Assembly: GCA_032719365.1 (NCBI GenBank)
Contig: CM064869.1
Coordinates: forward strand, 27,313,504 to 27,377,503
Direction of reading: 5' to 3'
DNA length: 64,000 bases
From: Prinsepia uniflora
Lineage: Eukaryota; Streptophyta; Magnoliopsida; Rosales; Rosaceae
Under the pieces are notes generated by a model that was not told the DNA's origin, ran no database searches, and saw only the letters and a list, made by a program, of their open reading frames with translations. Positions 46,250-57,893 of this stretch are shown here, piece by piece; the stretch's first letter is position 1, and the number at the start of each line of letters is the position of its first letter. The position numbers and the translations under genes are program-made.

Positions 46250-49200
46250 TTAGAAGGGAAGGGAGGTTGCAAAAATGGGATGTGACTTGGCAATGGGGAA
46301 AGGCTGCTGTCCCGTAGCCATGAAAGGTGGAGGCACACACAGCTGAAAAGCTTGGCCTGCTGCAGCTCCTGCATTAATAATAGACAAAGGAAAATGAAAA
46401 TTTCCGTAAGAAAAATTCAAACTGAGCATCTAATTCAGACCTTCTGTCATTTGAAAATTAAATTGCAAAAAGTTAGCAGTTTTATCCATGAGCATGACAC
46501 TAGGCTATGTTTGGATGAGGAGCTTCAAAGTCGTAATAAATTTAAAAGCCTAAGGAAAAATTAGGGACAAGATTATGCAAAAAAGTTTACAAAACATGAC
46601 AAATCTCAGATATGCAGAACAATCCCAAAAACAAAAGTATTACAAAACCAACTTTAAATTTCGGAAGAAGGATGCTTTATACATCGAAAAACTCACCGAA
46701 TGAGTCAGAACTGAACCTCTCAGGAATTTCAATGCAACCACTCAGCCATGTGTTGTTCATAATCGAAATTAAGAGAATGGTAAAGTGAAAGACCGAGATA
46801 GAGTTTTTGGATGAGAGGAGCTTTTGGTTTCGATTTGGTTCAGTTTGAGCAGTGCTCCCTACTCATACAAATTTTTTTTTTTAAAAACTTTTTTAGAGAA
46901 AGGCCTAAATGCTGGGGAGTTTGGCAGGGCCAAGAATCAATATTTCTTCACTATTATTGTTGCATACAATTTTTTTTAAGTTACTTTCACTATGAAGGCG
47001 CCCGTCCTTTCAATGCTCTTGCTCCTTACTAGATGCAATGCATTTAGAGGGATATGTAAGTAACACTTTAATAGTTGCTCAACTAGTTACGTACAAATAT
47101 TAGGTGTTACTTAAAAAATTCCCTTTTTCATGATTTTGTTTTGCTCATTTGGTGCATGTGCTCCCTTGCTAGCTGCTCAACTAATTACTTACAACCCTCT
47201 CTATTTAATTCTTTGTAGTGCATTTCTTAATTTTACAGAATTCGTGAAAAAACTCTAATTTTGCTCCTTATGCTTTTCCTTTTAACAAAACAAAAGCATT
47301 TGAAGCAGAACAGAGACAAATCAATAGAAATTAGCCCAAACACTAACACAGTCAAAATGAATCACACGGAAAACTAATGTAGCCATAATGTTCACAACAA
47401 CTCTTTACTTTATTAACTTTTTTCCTTTTCATTGTTTAGTGAAGATTCAACATGAATGTAGTAACTTAGTCCATACCTTGCTGCTTCGGAAACTGCACCT
47501 GATGTGGAGTCAACACAGGACGAGCAGACAGTGGTGACATAGCTGTTGCACCCTGAACCAAATCCTTCAATACAAAATCAAGGAAGATTAAACAATTGAA
47601 AATAAATAATTCAAAAATCATCACCACCATAGGTGTTTGTACTGTTCCTTTATTTGTTATTTCATTCCACAGAATATTACTATAGCTATTGTTACTAAAT
47701 TCTTCATTTCTAACTATTCATATTTGGGGATATATAAAAAAATATTCTTTTCAGCTCACAGATAATATGACTGGGCTCATGTGACATAGACTCAGAAATT
47801 AAATATTAAATAACTCTTGAGAAGAATGTATCAATAGGTGCATCCCGCACAGCCCACTCCCACAAGTGGACTGAAAATAAAAATCTCGTGGCCACTGAAT
47901 AATTAACACATCCACTCAGTATGGACTGTAAACTACTAGGCATGTTAAGCCAAATACAACTCAGAGAAAATCTCAAAAACCATCCAGCTACCACTTGAAA
48001 CTTATTTAATTAGAAATCATATCACAAGACAATAGGCCTATGAAATTTCTTACTTGAGAAAGTGGATGCACATATACAAGCTGCCCAAATCGTCCAACCA
48101 TCACCTGGACAGAGAGAAGAGGCAGTTTACTAAATAAAAAAATTGAGTAAAAAGATTGTCCTGATCCAATCAGAAATACTAGACCACTAAAAATTAATTG
48201 ACATAAAGATGGCGTGGATTTCATTCAATTACTTACAGCTTGAGAATTTGGATGCACATAGGCAGTTCCAGCCTGAACAGGATATTGACCAGGATACCTA
48301 AGCGCCTGTACTCTGCTTCCCACGTGTCCAAAAATCTATATCCAGAAATGAAAACCTATGATGAATCCTAACTAGTTCCATAACAGCTCCCTTATATATA
48401 CTGTTAAAGCAACATAACATGCTGTAAACCTCCATTATTTAACCACCAGATTTTCATCCCACGACTTTAGAGCAGGATATGTATCTCATCAAGATACTAA
48501 AAGCCATCAGTCTAAGCACTCCTACATGTAACCTTCAGTTCACTTCTTAGTCCCACTCACTGACGAGTCAAAACCATGTCACCAACTACTAGACAAAATA
48601 ACCAACGCGGATACTCAAGTCCAAATAAAGCACTTTATATCTCATACGAACTTAGCTATTGAATTTTAATCTAACGAACGTGATAATAGATTTTTTGTTC
48701 ACTAGTTATCTCAAACACATTGATGAGCACAGAATCTAAGATCACCAGTAAGTAAGAAACCATCAATGTTGTGTGTACACATTGTACAAAGACATCAACA
48801 GACAAGCCCTGGTAGCTAAAATAAATAGTTGATCTAGGCCGATAGATCACTTTCCAGCTAAAATAAGCCGTCTAAAATGTTTTAAACTTCAATCGAATGG
48901 TCCAGGATTGACTATTCCCATGTACATACAAAGTCTGCAGTGTGAATAAGACTAATTCTGCGGGAGTTATTAGCAGAGCCTTCACTGATGTCTAATATCA
49001 TACAATAACACCAACAAGAATTCTGTATTCTATGATACATTAGTTATTAAATCCCTCATTCACCAATGAGCATGAACTCCATGCTCACAAACTAGCATAA
49101 AATTCAACAGCTGGTTTCGCAAAGCTCAGCCCGCAATAGTTTAAGTTCAATTATTTTACATGTATGCATTATAAATTGGTGTTATTTAATAACACCCATA

Positions 49201-52200
49201 TAAATTTAGTAAGGCATAACACACTTACAGGTTGTGAAAATTGAGAACCACTGTTACCATTTCCATTGGTGAAATTATTGAATGGTACCACCTTAACAGG
49301 CACAAATGAATGAGAGGGTAAAGGATTTGATCCAACTTCTGGCTGAGCGGTGGCAACAGGTACCATGAGGGTGCTTGGTATATAACTCATGCTTGCCACT
49401 GTTGGCACTGCAGGAGGGGTTGCTGTTATGGGCTTTGTAAAAGATGGACTGAATATTTTTGCACCCGGGTTGAGCTTAAATTCCTAAAAGAGAATACCAA
49501 AGAAAAAAGGTTATCAACTTGGCTATGTAAATAGAAAATACATCATCCCCTTATAAAAATTTATCTACACACCTCGTAATATATAATATAAGAGTAGTTG
49601 AACCTGGGTTTCTTTACTATGAGCCCACAACATCCATGATATATAATAACAACTTACAAGAAGCTTTCAACATATGGTTCTCAGTGGCCCAATGTGTAGT
49701 GGATAAAATAGTGGCAGAGACAGATGGCCAACTAATGGTATAAAAGAATATGAAACCAATATAAAAAGTTAAGAATCAGTTGAATTAAGAATGCTTCCTC
49801 CGATTACAGTTTTACCTTGGAACTTCTATTAAATTCTGAACCATGTGGAGGGACCATTTCAGTTGATGTTGCTGCCAAATGATGATGATAAACATCTGGA
49901 GCTGCATTCAATGAAGCTGAGACACTAGATGAAAGAACATTGGAAGAAATGTCTGCTGAAGCTGCCCTGTCAAAGCATTGATTTTCTGAATTAACAATTA
50001 CAGTAGCAGAATCACAGGAGACTTCGCAAGGCAATAGCTTGGATGTCATCTTTTTATCATGACCTTTATCTGCCTGAAAAAACATTGTGCACTAATAAAT
50101 ACAACATACTTAACAACGAAATAGAACAATCTTAGCAGAGATTACCATTACATACACTTTCGTCCCTAAAAAGCTCTAATTTCTTTCTAAAATCGTCCCC
50201 TTTCTCTTGAGACCCATCATCTCCAACCTGTCTGTCAAACAATTGAGTGGACCCTGATGATAAGAAGGAACAAAAACATAGACGATAGAAAAAAGTAATT
50301 CTTGTATGGTACTACGATAGTGTTGGACACAGATACTAGCAATCAGGCATGATGGCCACCAAGTGCCTGTGTCTAACAAATGTAGGTGATGTATTTTCCA
50401 AATGGAAATGTATGGCTAAATTCCATGCCATAACAACTGGTACAATTTTAGCAACATGTGAGCACTCCTGATACCAGTGTCAGGGCTAACCCGAAGTATC
50501 ATTCCCAAGTATGAAATAATATGAACAAAAAGAAGACCATAATTCATAAAAGGAAGACCATAATTCATAAAAGGAAGACCATAATTCATACCTCCCATTA
50601 ACTGTGGAACCAGAGGCTACTCTAATCTGCATAGGAGAAAGTAAAAATAAAAACCTGAAAGATAATTAGACAAGGTGACGTCTATGTAAAAGACGTAGTA
50701 GGCACCGTACACCTATGTAAGATATCCTAATGCCAGGTTGATTCATTTACTTCAAGATCTCTCTAATAATTGTAAACCAACCAAACTTATCATGGTATAG
50801 AGTTCATTGTGTGTGGTCTGGTTGGTCTAATCAGCACAATCCACTATCATTTTGGAATTTGCGGCACCCATACGGTGTGCAAGGAGTTGGCACCACATGC
50901 AACTTAAGGGAGAGATGACTCCTAATTTTTTTCCTCCAGCTCAAGTCCTGTAGTGATTATTATTTAAAAAGGTTTTCAGGATATCCAACATTAAGAATAT
51001 TATTTAAGTTGCACTACGGCATTTTGAATTGAAACCTGGGTGAAACTAGGAAACTATACATACAAAATGGGGATTAGACTACAGGGACACCTGACAGGAA
51101 ACAAGTAGTATCAGCAAATGATCACTTGCAGTCATAACTTTCGAAATTATGTTGAACTCTACCTGTGGGTTTAGTACTTAGGGCTACCTAGTGGTGGAGA
51201 AAGAATCAAACTTTAAGGGTAGTGTTAAAATAGTGAAACAAACTGGTCCACATCTAAACAGTCCTACTGTTTGGAATAGTAGTTGACCATGTTTACCCAA
51301 ATAGAAAAATTTTGAGTGCTAAAGTTGGCATATATTCTAAGAGCAGCTTCAAATTTCTTCCGTGTAGTCTGAGTGATAAAGCTGATCATGCTTTAATCGT
51401 AAAGAAAAAATTATACCTCTGATAAGTTTGTCCAATCACTTTTCCCATGTTCAACATCCAAAACAGTCCCAACATGTGTCAGTGGCAATTTACTCCCTCC
51501 ATGTTCCTTTCCCGCTCTTGTGGGTGTGACACCATGGGCAATGCCATTGCCATTTTGCATTGGGCCTCTGGTATGTAAGTAAAGTATGAATACATCAATT
51601 TAAACATAACAACAAATTGAACAATAATGATTGAGTGACAGATTATGCAAGGGTATCCTTTCCCGCAGGCAAAACAGGCAGCAGAAACTATCTCCAAGTA
51701 AAATCAGCATCTATCCTTAACAACTGAAAAACTCTTTTTTAGGTGGAAGAGCATATCTGATATATCCACAAAGCTAACTGTGAACAACCTAGTGCAGATA
51801 ACTTTCCATACAAGCGCAGCACTGAGGCAATACCTAACACCGTCAAATTTCTTCTTATCTATGGTAGACTCAAGTAACTTCTTTGCATCATTCTTTAGAC
51901 ACGCATCAGAAGAAATAGTACCAGTAACAGCTTCAATTTCGGCACCAGCCATATTTCCAGAAACACCATCAGCTGGAAGAAAAACTCCCTGAATAATGTA
52001 TTGAAAGCCACAATTAACTAAGGCAGATGAATTTGTTTCCAAAACAAATAAGAAGAATGGCATGAAATGACATACCTTAGTAACAACTTGCACTAGGTCA
52101 CCTGATAGAATTACAAGAGTGTCAATCAATGCCCCATTTCCTACATTAGCATCACTCTTTCCCTTTCTGGTCATCCTTGCTTTCTTCAAAACAATTCCTA

Positions 52201-52847
52201 AACAAAAACAAATAGACTCAATGAATTTCAACATGAATTCTGTGTGTTCGGGGTGTGTTGTATTGCTAATTAATCTGCTAGATAACATAATTAAAGCACT
52301 CACATACAAATCTAGTAGTTAGACACAAAGATCCAGTTTTCTCAACATATCTCACTGGCAAAGTTCTAATTTTTATTCTCCGTGCTGTACATTCTCCTAT
52401 GGTTCAGCCTTGCTCAGATACTGGAACCATTACCATAAGAATACCCACACAAAAATAAACTAGAAAACCAACAGATCAAACTATCTGATCCCATCAATCC
52501 CAATCAATAGGGTCCCCATTACGATTAAGAAAAGGAGGACCCACATACAAATTTCTAACAAAAACAAAATGCAGATACAATACTGCATAATGTTAAAACC
52601 CAGAAAGAGCTGTAAGAACTACTGCATTTTCAAAGGCGCATTGAAACGACAACAAAGCCCAAGAAAACGCACCATATTCAGTCTCGACAGAGGCAGTGTA
52701 GAAGATTCCAGAATAGATGGAGCCGTCCTTGACGTGAACGTCGACGGGGAGACCAATGATGCACATGGTGGCAAAGAGCAAAGCCTCGCTGAATGAAGAA
52801 GAATATACAGTCTCATCGTCTGTGAACTCTCTGTTTCTGCAACCCAT
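46250..52847 (-). CDS. Ataxin-2-like SM-domain protein with PAM2 motif (poly(A)-binding-protein-interacting type); one frameshift
   Basis: Twelve coding exons, minus strand: 52673-52847, 52076-52197, 51834-51988, 51417-51567, 50592-50626, 50156-50231, 49816-50073, 49229-49484, 48237-48335, 48054-48104, 47477-47564, 46250-46368. All junctions are GT/AG and the phases agree, except that exon 8 is 256 instead of 255 bp. The start is ATG 52847 (MGCRNREF); the stop TAA is 46250-46252; about 527 residues if exon 8 were in frame. Exons 1-3 encode an Ataxin-2 SM (Lsm-like) domain: ALLFATMCIIGLPVDVHVKDGS, YSGIFYTASV, GIVLKKARM, DTLVILSGDLVQVV. I see no LsmAD domain. Exon 8 starts with the PAM2 motif LNPGAKIFSP (about residues 328-337), which binds the MLLE domain of poly(A)-binding protein; mRNA or stress-granule functions are inferred from the family. 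A run of five T in sense (plus 49439-49443) directly after PAM2 shifts the frame to a stop at 49293-49295, giving about 387 residues. It is either a recent loss, an allele or a sequence error. Confidence 0.87.
50532..50590 (-). repeat. 21-bp triplication next to the exon 5 splice donor
   Basis: GAAGACCATAATTCATAAAAG occurs at 50532-50552 and 50553-50573, and a third time partly at 50574-50590, where it runs into the donor of exon 5 (GGGAG|GTATGAATTATGG in sense). The unit includes the TATGAATTATGG that follows the GT, so donor-like sequence is repeated into the intron, although the extra copies have TTATGA instead of GTATGA. Confidence 0.8.
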
Positions 52848-53188
52848 TTTCTTTTTCTTTGGTTTTCTCTGATCCAACCCCCAATTTCCGTGACTGAAGT
52901 TTCAGTGTTTCTTTGTGTGTGAGTTGGGAGGGTTGTTATACAGGGGAGAGGGAAAGAGATCTGATGAAGCTGCGAGAGGGAGTTCGAAAAGGAAAATCAC
53001 TTTTCTTTCTTGTGCCCAAATGCGTCTTTGTTTTGTACTAAATATATCCTAAATATTTGAGAAATTCTCTTTGTTTTTTTTTTTTTTCACTACAGCCGTT
53101 TTGTCTTTTTTCTTCCAACTTTTTCGTATCTTAATTTCTTACGCATGCACTCGGTTGATAGGTTGGGTTATTGGGACAAGGATATAAT
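52848..53188 (-). promoter_or_regulatory. 5' leader and proximal promoter region of the Ataxin-2-like gene
   Basis: In minus sense the 340 bp upstream of the ATG runs from the end of the hAT-type MITE through an A-rich and then GA-rich stretch (GAGAGGGAAAGAGATCTGATG near 52945-52970) into the leader. I cannot fix a TATA box or start site. In-frame codons just upstream of the ATG (a TTG 30 bp before it) are open but lack an ATG, so translation should start at 52847. Confidence 0.4.
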
Positions 53189-54109
53189 CAAAGATGAAAA
53201 TATCGATATCGATGGATATATCGCTAGTTAAATTTATAGATATTTCATAGAAAATATCGATATCGATATCGTTTACGGTCAACAAAAATGATGAAAATTC
53301 GATTTAAAAGTTGGAAATTTGGAATGAAACTTTAGAAAAAACTTAAATACTCAATAATGGTTATATTTTACTAATAAAATGATAAAATAACTTTGCTATA
53401 ATAAATATATGATGAATAATACGATACAATAAGATTCTACTGATAACTAATAATATAAAATTTTAAACATAAACATAAATTGAAGTGAATTACTATAATT
53501 GAATGTTAATATAATTAAAAACATAACAATAAGCATAAAAAAATTTGAATGGAAGAAAAATTATAAAATGAGTAAATATATTTAAAATTGAAAAAAAAAA
53601 GGATGAAAAAAATAGAGTCAAACTTTATTAAAAAATTGGAAAGGATTGATATATTTAAAATTGGAAAAAATGACAAATATTTGAAAATAAGGGGAAAATG
53701 AAAAATTAGCAGCGTGCACCTGGGTGTGCCTACAAATTTATAAGGCAAAGGCACAACCCACAACCAACTCAGCTAAATAAGCCTAATTGAAAACATAAGC
53801 AACTAAATAATATATAAAGTATACATACTAACATTTAACAATCATCTTCTAACTCGCGCGAGTTTGCGATTCGGGTTTTTTGATCCGGCGGCATGACCCG
53901 ACTAGAACTCAATGGTTTTACGTCCGATTTTCATGAATATTGGCCCTATCTCGATCGTATTAATGAAATAAGGAGATCGATGGGCTTAAAATAAGGAAAA
54001 ATGTCGATATTTCGCTCAATTTCTTTCCCCCCCCTCTTACTTGTCGCCGACCAAATTTACAGATATATCAGCCGATATATCGGCGATAGTGTCGATATTT
54101 TCATTACTA
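53189..54109. mobile_element. Non-autonomous hAT-type DNA transposon, copy B, complete
   Basis: 921 bp, flanked by GATATAAT (53181-53188) and GGTATAAT (54110-54117), an 8-bp duplication with one difference. 8 bp is the hAT length. Ends: CAAAGATGAAAATATCG on the left, TAGTAATGAAAATATCG (reverse complement) on the right, both close to the hAT rule (C/T)A(A/G)NG. Both ends hold clustered TATCGATATCG/GATATATCG words. The left two thirds is AT-rich and the right third GC-richer. No coding capacity. It ends about 340 bp upstream of the Ataxin-2-like start codon. Confidence 0.88.
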
Positions 54110-54117
54110 GGTATAAT

Positions 54118-54447
54118 ACAAAACAAATTCTACATGTTATATAATAAGGGATCACAGAGTCGCGTAGTGTTGAGAATGTAGTTTAAAATTACTCGATATA
54201 TAAGTACATAAATTAGAAAGTGAAATAGTCGAGGTGAAGAGAACATCAAAGTAAAAACGATTGGAAATTACGGTCAATCTTAGTAACGTTTAGTTAAACG
54301 ATTTTTAAAACAAGAAAACAAGGATTAGGATTTTTTTTTCAATTTTCATATTTGAGAATCCGTCGGGTACTTTACTCTAAAATAATTTTGTAAGAATGAA
54401 AAATGTAGAATTATTTCCATAAAAATAAATAAAATTTTAAAAAGAAT
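54118..54447. other. AT-rich spacer
   Basis: I see no feature here; it separates the MITE from the short LTR that starts at 54448. Confidence 0.4.
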
Positions 54448-54881
54448 TGTTGACATCATATCTACTAAATCGACCAAGACTCGGAAGGTCACTCAGACCA
54501 AGCTTAACTCACTATCAGGGCCCATCAAGACATGAAGGCCACCTGTACTAGACCCATCAACAAGGCCCATGTATAAGGCCCATCACCATAGCTCATAACC
54601 TAAACCTAAATATTGCCTATAAATAAGGAGCTCCCTCCCTTAGTTGAAGGATTTCATTTTCTCTCTCTCTAGAAAAGAGCTCTTCATTCTCTCTACATTT
54701 TTACTCTTCCTCTAAGATTCGAGGCATTTTGTATCATGTACAAACACTTATATCATTAATGAGAATAGAGCAACACCGTGGATGTTGCCCGATTTGCGTG
54801 AAACACGTACATATCGTGTTCTTTGTGTGTGTGTGTGTGTGTAGCCTTCACGGACTAGTTGGTCCATTTTATGCATCAACA
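54448..54881 (+). repeat. Short 5' LTR of a Tat-like gypsy element
   Basis: 434 bp with inverted termini TGTTGA ... TCAACA. It contains TATAAATA (CCTATAAATAAGG, near 54618-54626), a CT-rich start region, a (GT)9-type run at 54824-54841 and CACCGTGGATGTTGCC. A primer-binding site follows directly. No 3' LTR partner is found before the end of the window, so the element is truncated or the partner was deleted. Confidence 0.78.
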
Positions 54882-54901
54882 GTTGGCACCGTCTATGAGA
54901 A
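54882..54901 (+). other. Tat-type primer-binding site
   Basis: GTTGGCACCGTCTATGAGAA follows the LTR directly. It resembles the TTGGCGCCGTCTGTGGGAA site of Tat-lineage elements, with three G to A differences. Confidence 0.7.
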
Positions 54902-54981
54902 GATGACTAAAACCCATGTCGGTCTCTCTTTCTTCTTTCTCCCACTGGAACCCACATCACTTAAGGGGCACCGAGCATCCA

Positions 54982-56257
54982 ATGCACCCATTTTCGTCGG
55001 CCAAACACTCTTTTTGGTCTTCCACACACTCTTTTTGGTCCTCCTGACATCTCTCTGGTCTTTCTGACCCCTTTCTAGTCGGTTTGACACTTTTTTCTGG
55101 TTTTCTGGAACCATTTTTGGTCGGCTTGACATTTTTCTGGTCTTCCAGGCCCCTTTCTGGTCAGTCTGGCACTCTTTCTAGTCTTCTGACCCCTTTCTAG
55201 TCGGTCTGACACTCTTTTCTAGTCTTCTGGAACCATTTTTGGTCGGCCTGACATTTTTCTGGTCTTCATGGCCCCTTTCTGGTCAGCCTGACACTCTTTC
55301 TAGTCTTCTGACCCCTTTGTGGTCGACCCGACGCTCTTTCTAGTTTTTCTGAACCCTTTCTAGTCTGCCTGACACTCTTTCTGGTCTTCCTGCCCCTTTT
55401 TGGTCAGCCTGACACTCTTTATGTTCTTCCTGACACTCTTCTGGTCGCCCTGACACTATTTCTGGTCTTCTTGACACCTCCTTGGTCAACTGGACACCAA
55501 GGCTGATCGTCCACATGATCGTCTGAGGTTCCTCCAACTTAGTCCGATCAAATTGCTCTTAGTCTTCCTTCGTCTTCACCAACACATGATCGTGCGTGGT
55601 TCTGCCAACTTGGTCTCATCAAATTCTCTTGGTCTTCCTCCATCTTCACCAAGGCTAATAGGCCATATGATCATGCGAGGTTCCGCCAACTTGGTCCCAT
55701 CAAATTGCTCTTGGTCTTCCTTCGTCTTCATCAAGGCTAATCGACCACATGATCGTGCGAGGTTTCGCTCTCTTAATCTCATCAAAATTACTCTTTCTCC
55801 ATACATTTTTTGATCGGTCAAACACCTTCTTGGTTGGCCTAGCACTTTTTTTGGTCGAACAAACACTTCCTTGGTCGACCGGATACCTTCTTGGTTAGCC
55901 TGACACCCTTTTTAGTCGGTCGGACACCTCCTTGTTTGACCAGACACTTCCTTGGTCGGCCAGACACCTTCTTGGTCGGCATGGTACCCTTTTTGGTCGG
56001 CTGGACACCTCTTTGTTCAGCTAGACACTTCCTTAGTCGGCCAAACACTTTCTTGGTCTTCCCGGCACCCTTTTTGGTTAGCCAGACACCTCCTTACTCA
56101 GCCAAACACTTCCTTGGTTAGGTGGACATCTTCTTGGATAGACTGGCGCCATTTTCGGTTGGTCGGACACCTTCTTATTCGGCCAGACACTTTCTTGGTT
56201 GGTCAAACACCTTCTTGGTTGGCTTGGCACCTTTTTTGGTCGGCCGGACACTTCCTT
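54982..56257. repeat. Three successive tandem sub-arrays inside the Tat-like element
   Basis: Sub-array 1 (about 55000-55500) has 22-25 bp units of the type CTGACACTCTTTCTGGTCTTC, organised in a higher-order period of about 121 bp (TGACCCCTTTCTAGTCGG recurs). Sub-array 2 (about 55503-55790) has four units of about 80 bp with CATGATCGTGCGAGGTT and CCAACTTGGTC. Sub-array 3 (about 55805-56257) has 22-25 bp units of the type GGACACCTTCTTGGTCGGC. Open frames on both strands are by-products of a stop-poor repeat. Tandem arrays in non-coding parts of Tat/Ogre elements are known and can seed satellites; here they start only about 100 bp after the PBS. Confidence 0.85.
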
Positions 56258-57849
56258 TGACAGGACGCATCCCTAAATGCAGAAAAATCGGACCAGTCCT
56301 GCTCCCGTTTGACACCCTCTTGTCAGGCAGAGGATTTTACAACTTTTAACTTGATTCGAATTAATATTAAATAAACCAAATTAATTCCACCTTACGGAGT
56401 TAACGCCCACATCTTACCCACTACCCCGATAAGTAGAGGAAGTTACTAATTGAACCATATCCATGCCTTATTTCATTATTGTATTGACCATACTTATTAA
56501 ATTCAAATGTCCACAAACTCGAAATACATAATCACTTACTTTTTCCTTATTAATTCTTAATGCCAAAACATACCAACTGTAAAGCATACAAGTAACATAA
56601 TCGTCTTCAACATTATCAATTGTCGAAGAATCTATAAACCTGTTTTTCACAATTAATACTTCTCTAATTTCCAAATAACAATAATCCTAATAATAATAAC
56701 AATAATAATAACAATAATAATAACAATAATAATGATGGGATTTTATAAGAAATGGGCATCACCTTGTAGATTTCCTTCATGTTTTTAGTAATCAGATTAT
56801 CCCAAATTATTATACAGAGTCAACGCCCAACTGATTCGAAAATTTCACTAATAAATTCGTAATTGACCAAACCACCTAACTCCATCACACGAGCCACCAC
56901 GCGTCGAGGGAAAGTCCCTACGTGTGGTGGCCACGCGCCTATAGGGTTATCCCCTAACTCTAACGGGTCGATCCCGTTTCCTAGTTTCGGGTCGGCCCAA
57001 CCCGCGACTGTGACCCAGTTTTTTCTCAGCTATTTCTCGTCCGTTTTTATCGTTTCAAAGACCCAAATTCATATAAAACAGCTAAGTAGAGGATCTATAC
57101 TATTAACATGAAAAAAAAAACTTACTTATACTCATGGTTCAAACTTGTTATCCTTCGACCATGGATTCCAAGTACAACCTCGCTGCTTCCCTACATCCAG
57201 TCTCACTCCTTCTGGCCTCAGAAGGGTCACACGACCTCTAGGATCACGCTAGCAGAACTGTTGGCTCATTTCTTCATCCTGAGCTAAAGACCCTCCATGG
57301 TGACCCAAGGGTTCCTTCACACCCTTCTCTATTTCTTCACTTTTCCTCCCCTAATTCCAACATTTTTTCTTCTTTTCCTTCCTCTGTTCTTTCTTCTCTT
57401 CTTTTTTTTTTCTTTGGTTCTGTCCCTCACTTCTTTTTTTTCTCTCATGGCCACCATTTCCATGGTTTTCAGTCGTCCACACTCGAAGTCCATCCCTTAC
57501 ATAACACTCACACAAATATATATATATATATGATGTATGTCGGTGGAGGAATTGGGAGGGAAACGTTAAGAATTTTCTAGAATTCCTCATATGAATCACA
57601 TGCTAAATGGGCAAAATTACCAAATTGCCCTTCAAGTCATAATTACCAAAAATGCCCTTAATCATTTTAGACCTATAACAAATCCATCTGAACTCCGAGT
57701 TTGGTGTGCCACCTGTCTACGAATTCAAGATTTCGAGACCTACACAACGGTCTTCTCGAAGTTTATGGAAGATATCCCAGTCAAAAGTCAACACTTTGAC
57801 TTTTAGGGCAAAATTGTCATTTTTTTTTCTGATATTCTGGGGCGTTAAA
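56258..57849 (-). mobile_element. Divergent, shortened LTR of the gypsy LTR family in the array
   Basis: Display start TGACAGGACGCATCCC, then CTGCTCCCGTTTGACA...TTGTCAGGCAGAGG (hairpin), and display end GGGGCGTTAAA. Flanks TCCTT (56253-56257) and TCCTG (57850-57854) agree in four of five. At 1592 bp it lacks most of the variable zone and both TGTGAGTGGAC arms. It keeps the GC-rich CACGCG(T/C) block (about 56890-56940). A microsatellite of AAT and AAC triplets lies at 56687-56733. Confidence 0.82.
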
Positions 57850-57893
57850 TCCTGGGCATCCGGACACCTCCTTGGTCAGCCAGACACCTTCTT

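Noticed and set aside
52848..52877. Upstream extension of the Ataxin-2-like protein (DQRKPKKKK before MGCRN)
   Set aside because: The in-frame upstream codon is TTG, not ATG, so the extension is unlikely in a plant gene.
54893..56349. Several 60-100 codon frames in the tandem arrays
   Set aside because: They occur on both strands at once and result from a stop-poor pyrimidine-rich repeat; listed only as a low-interest observation.
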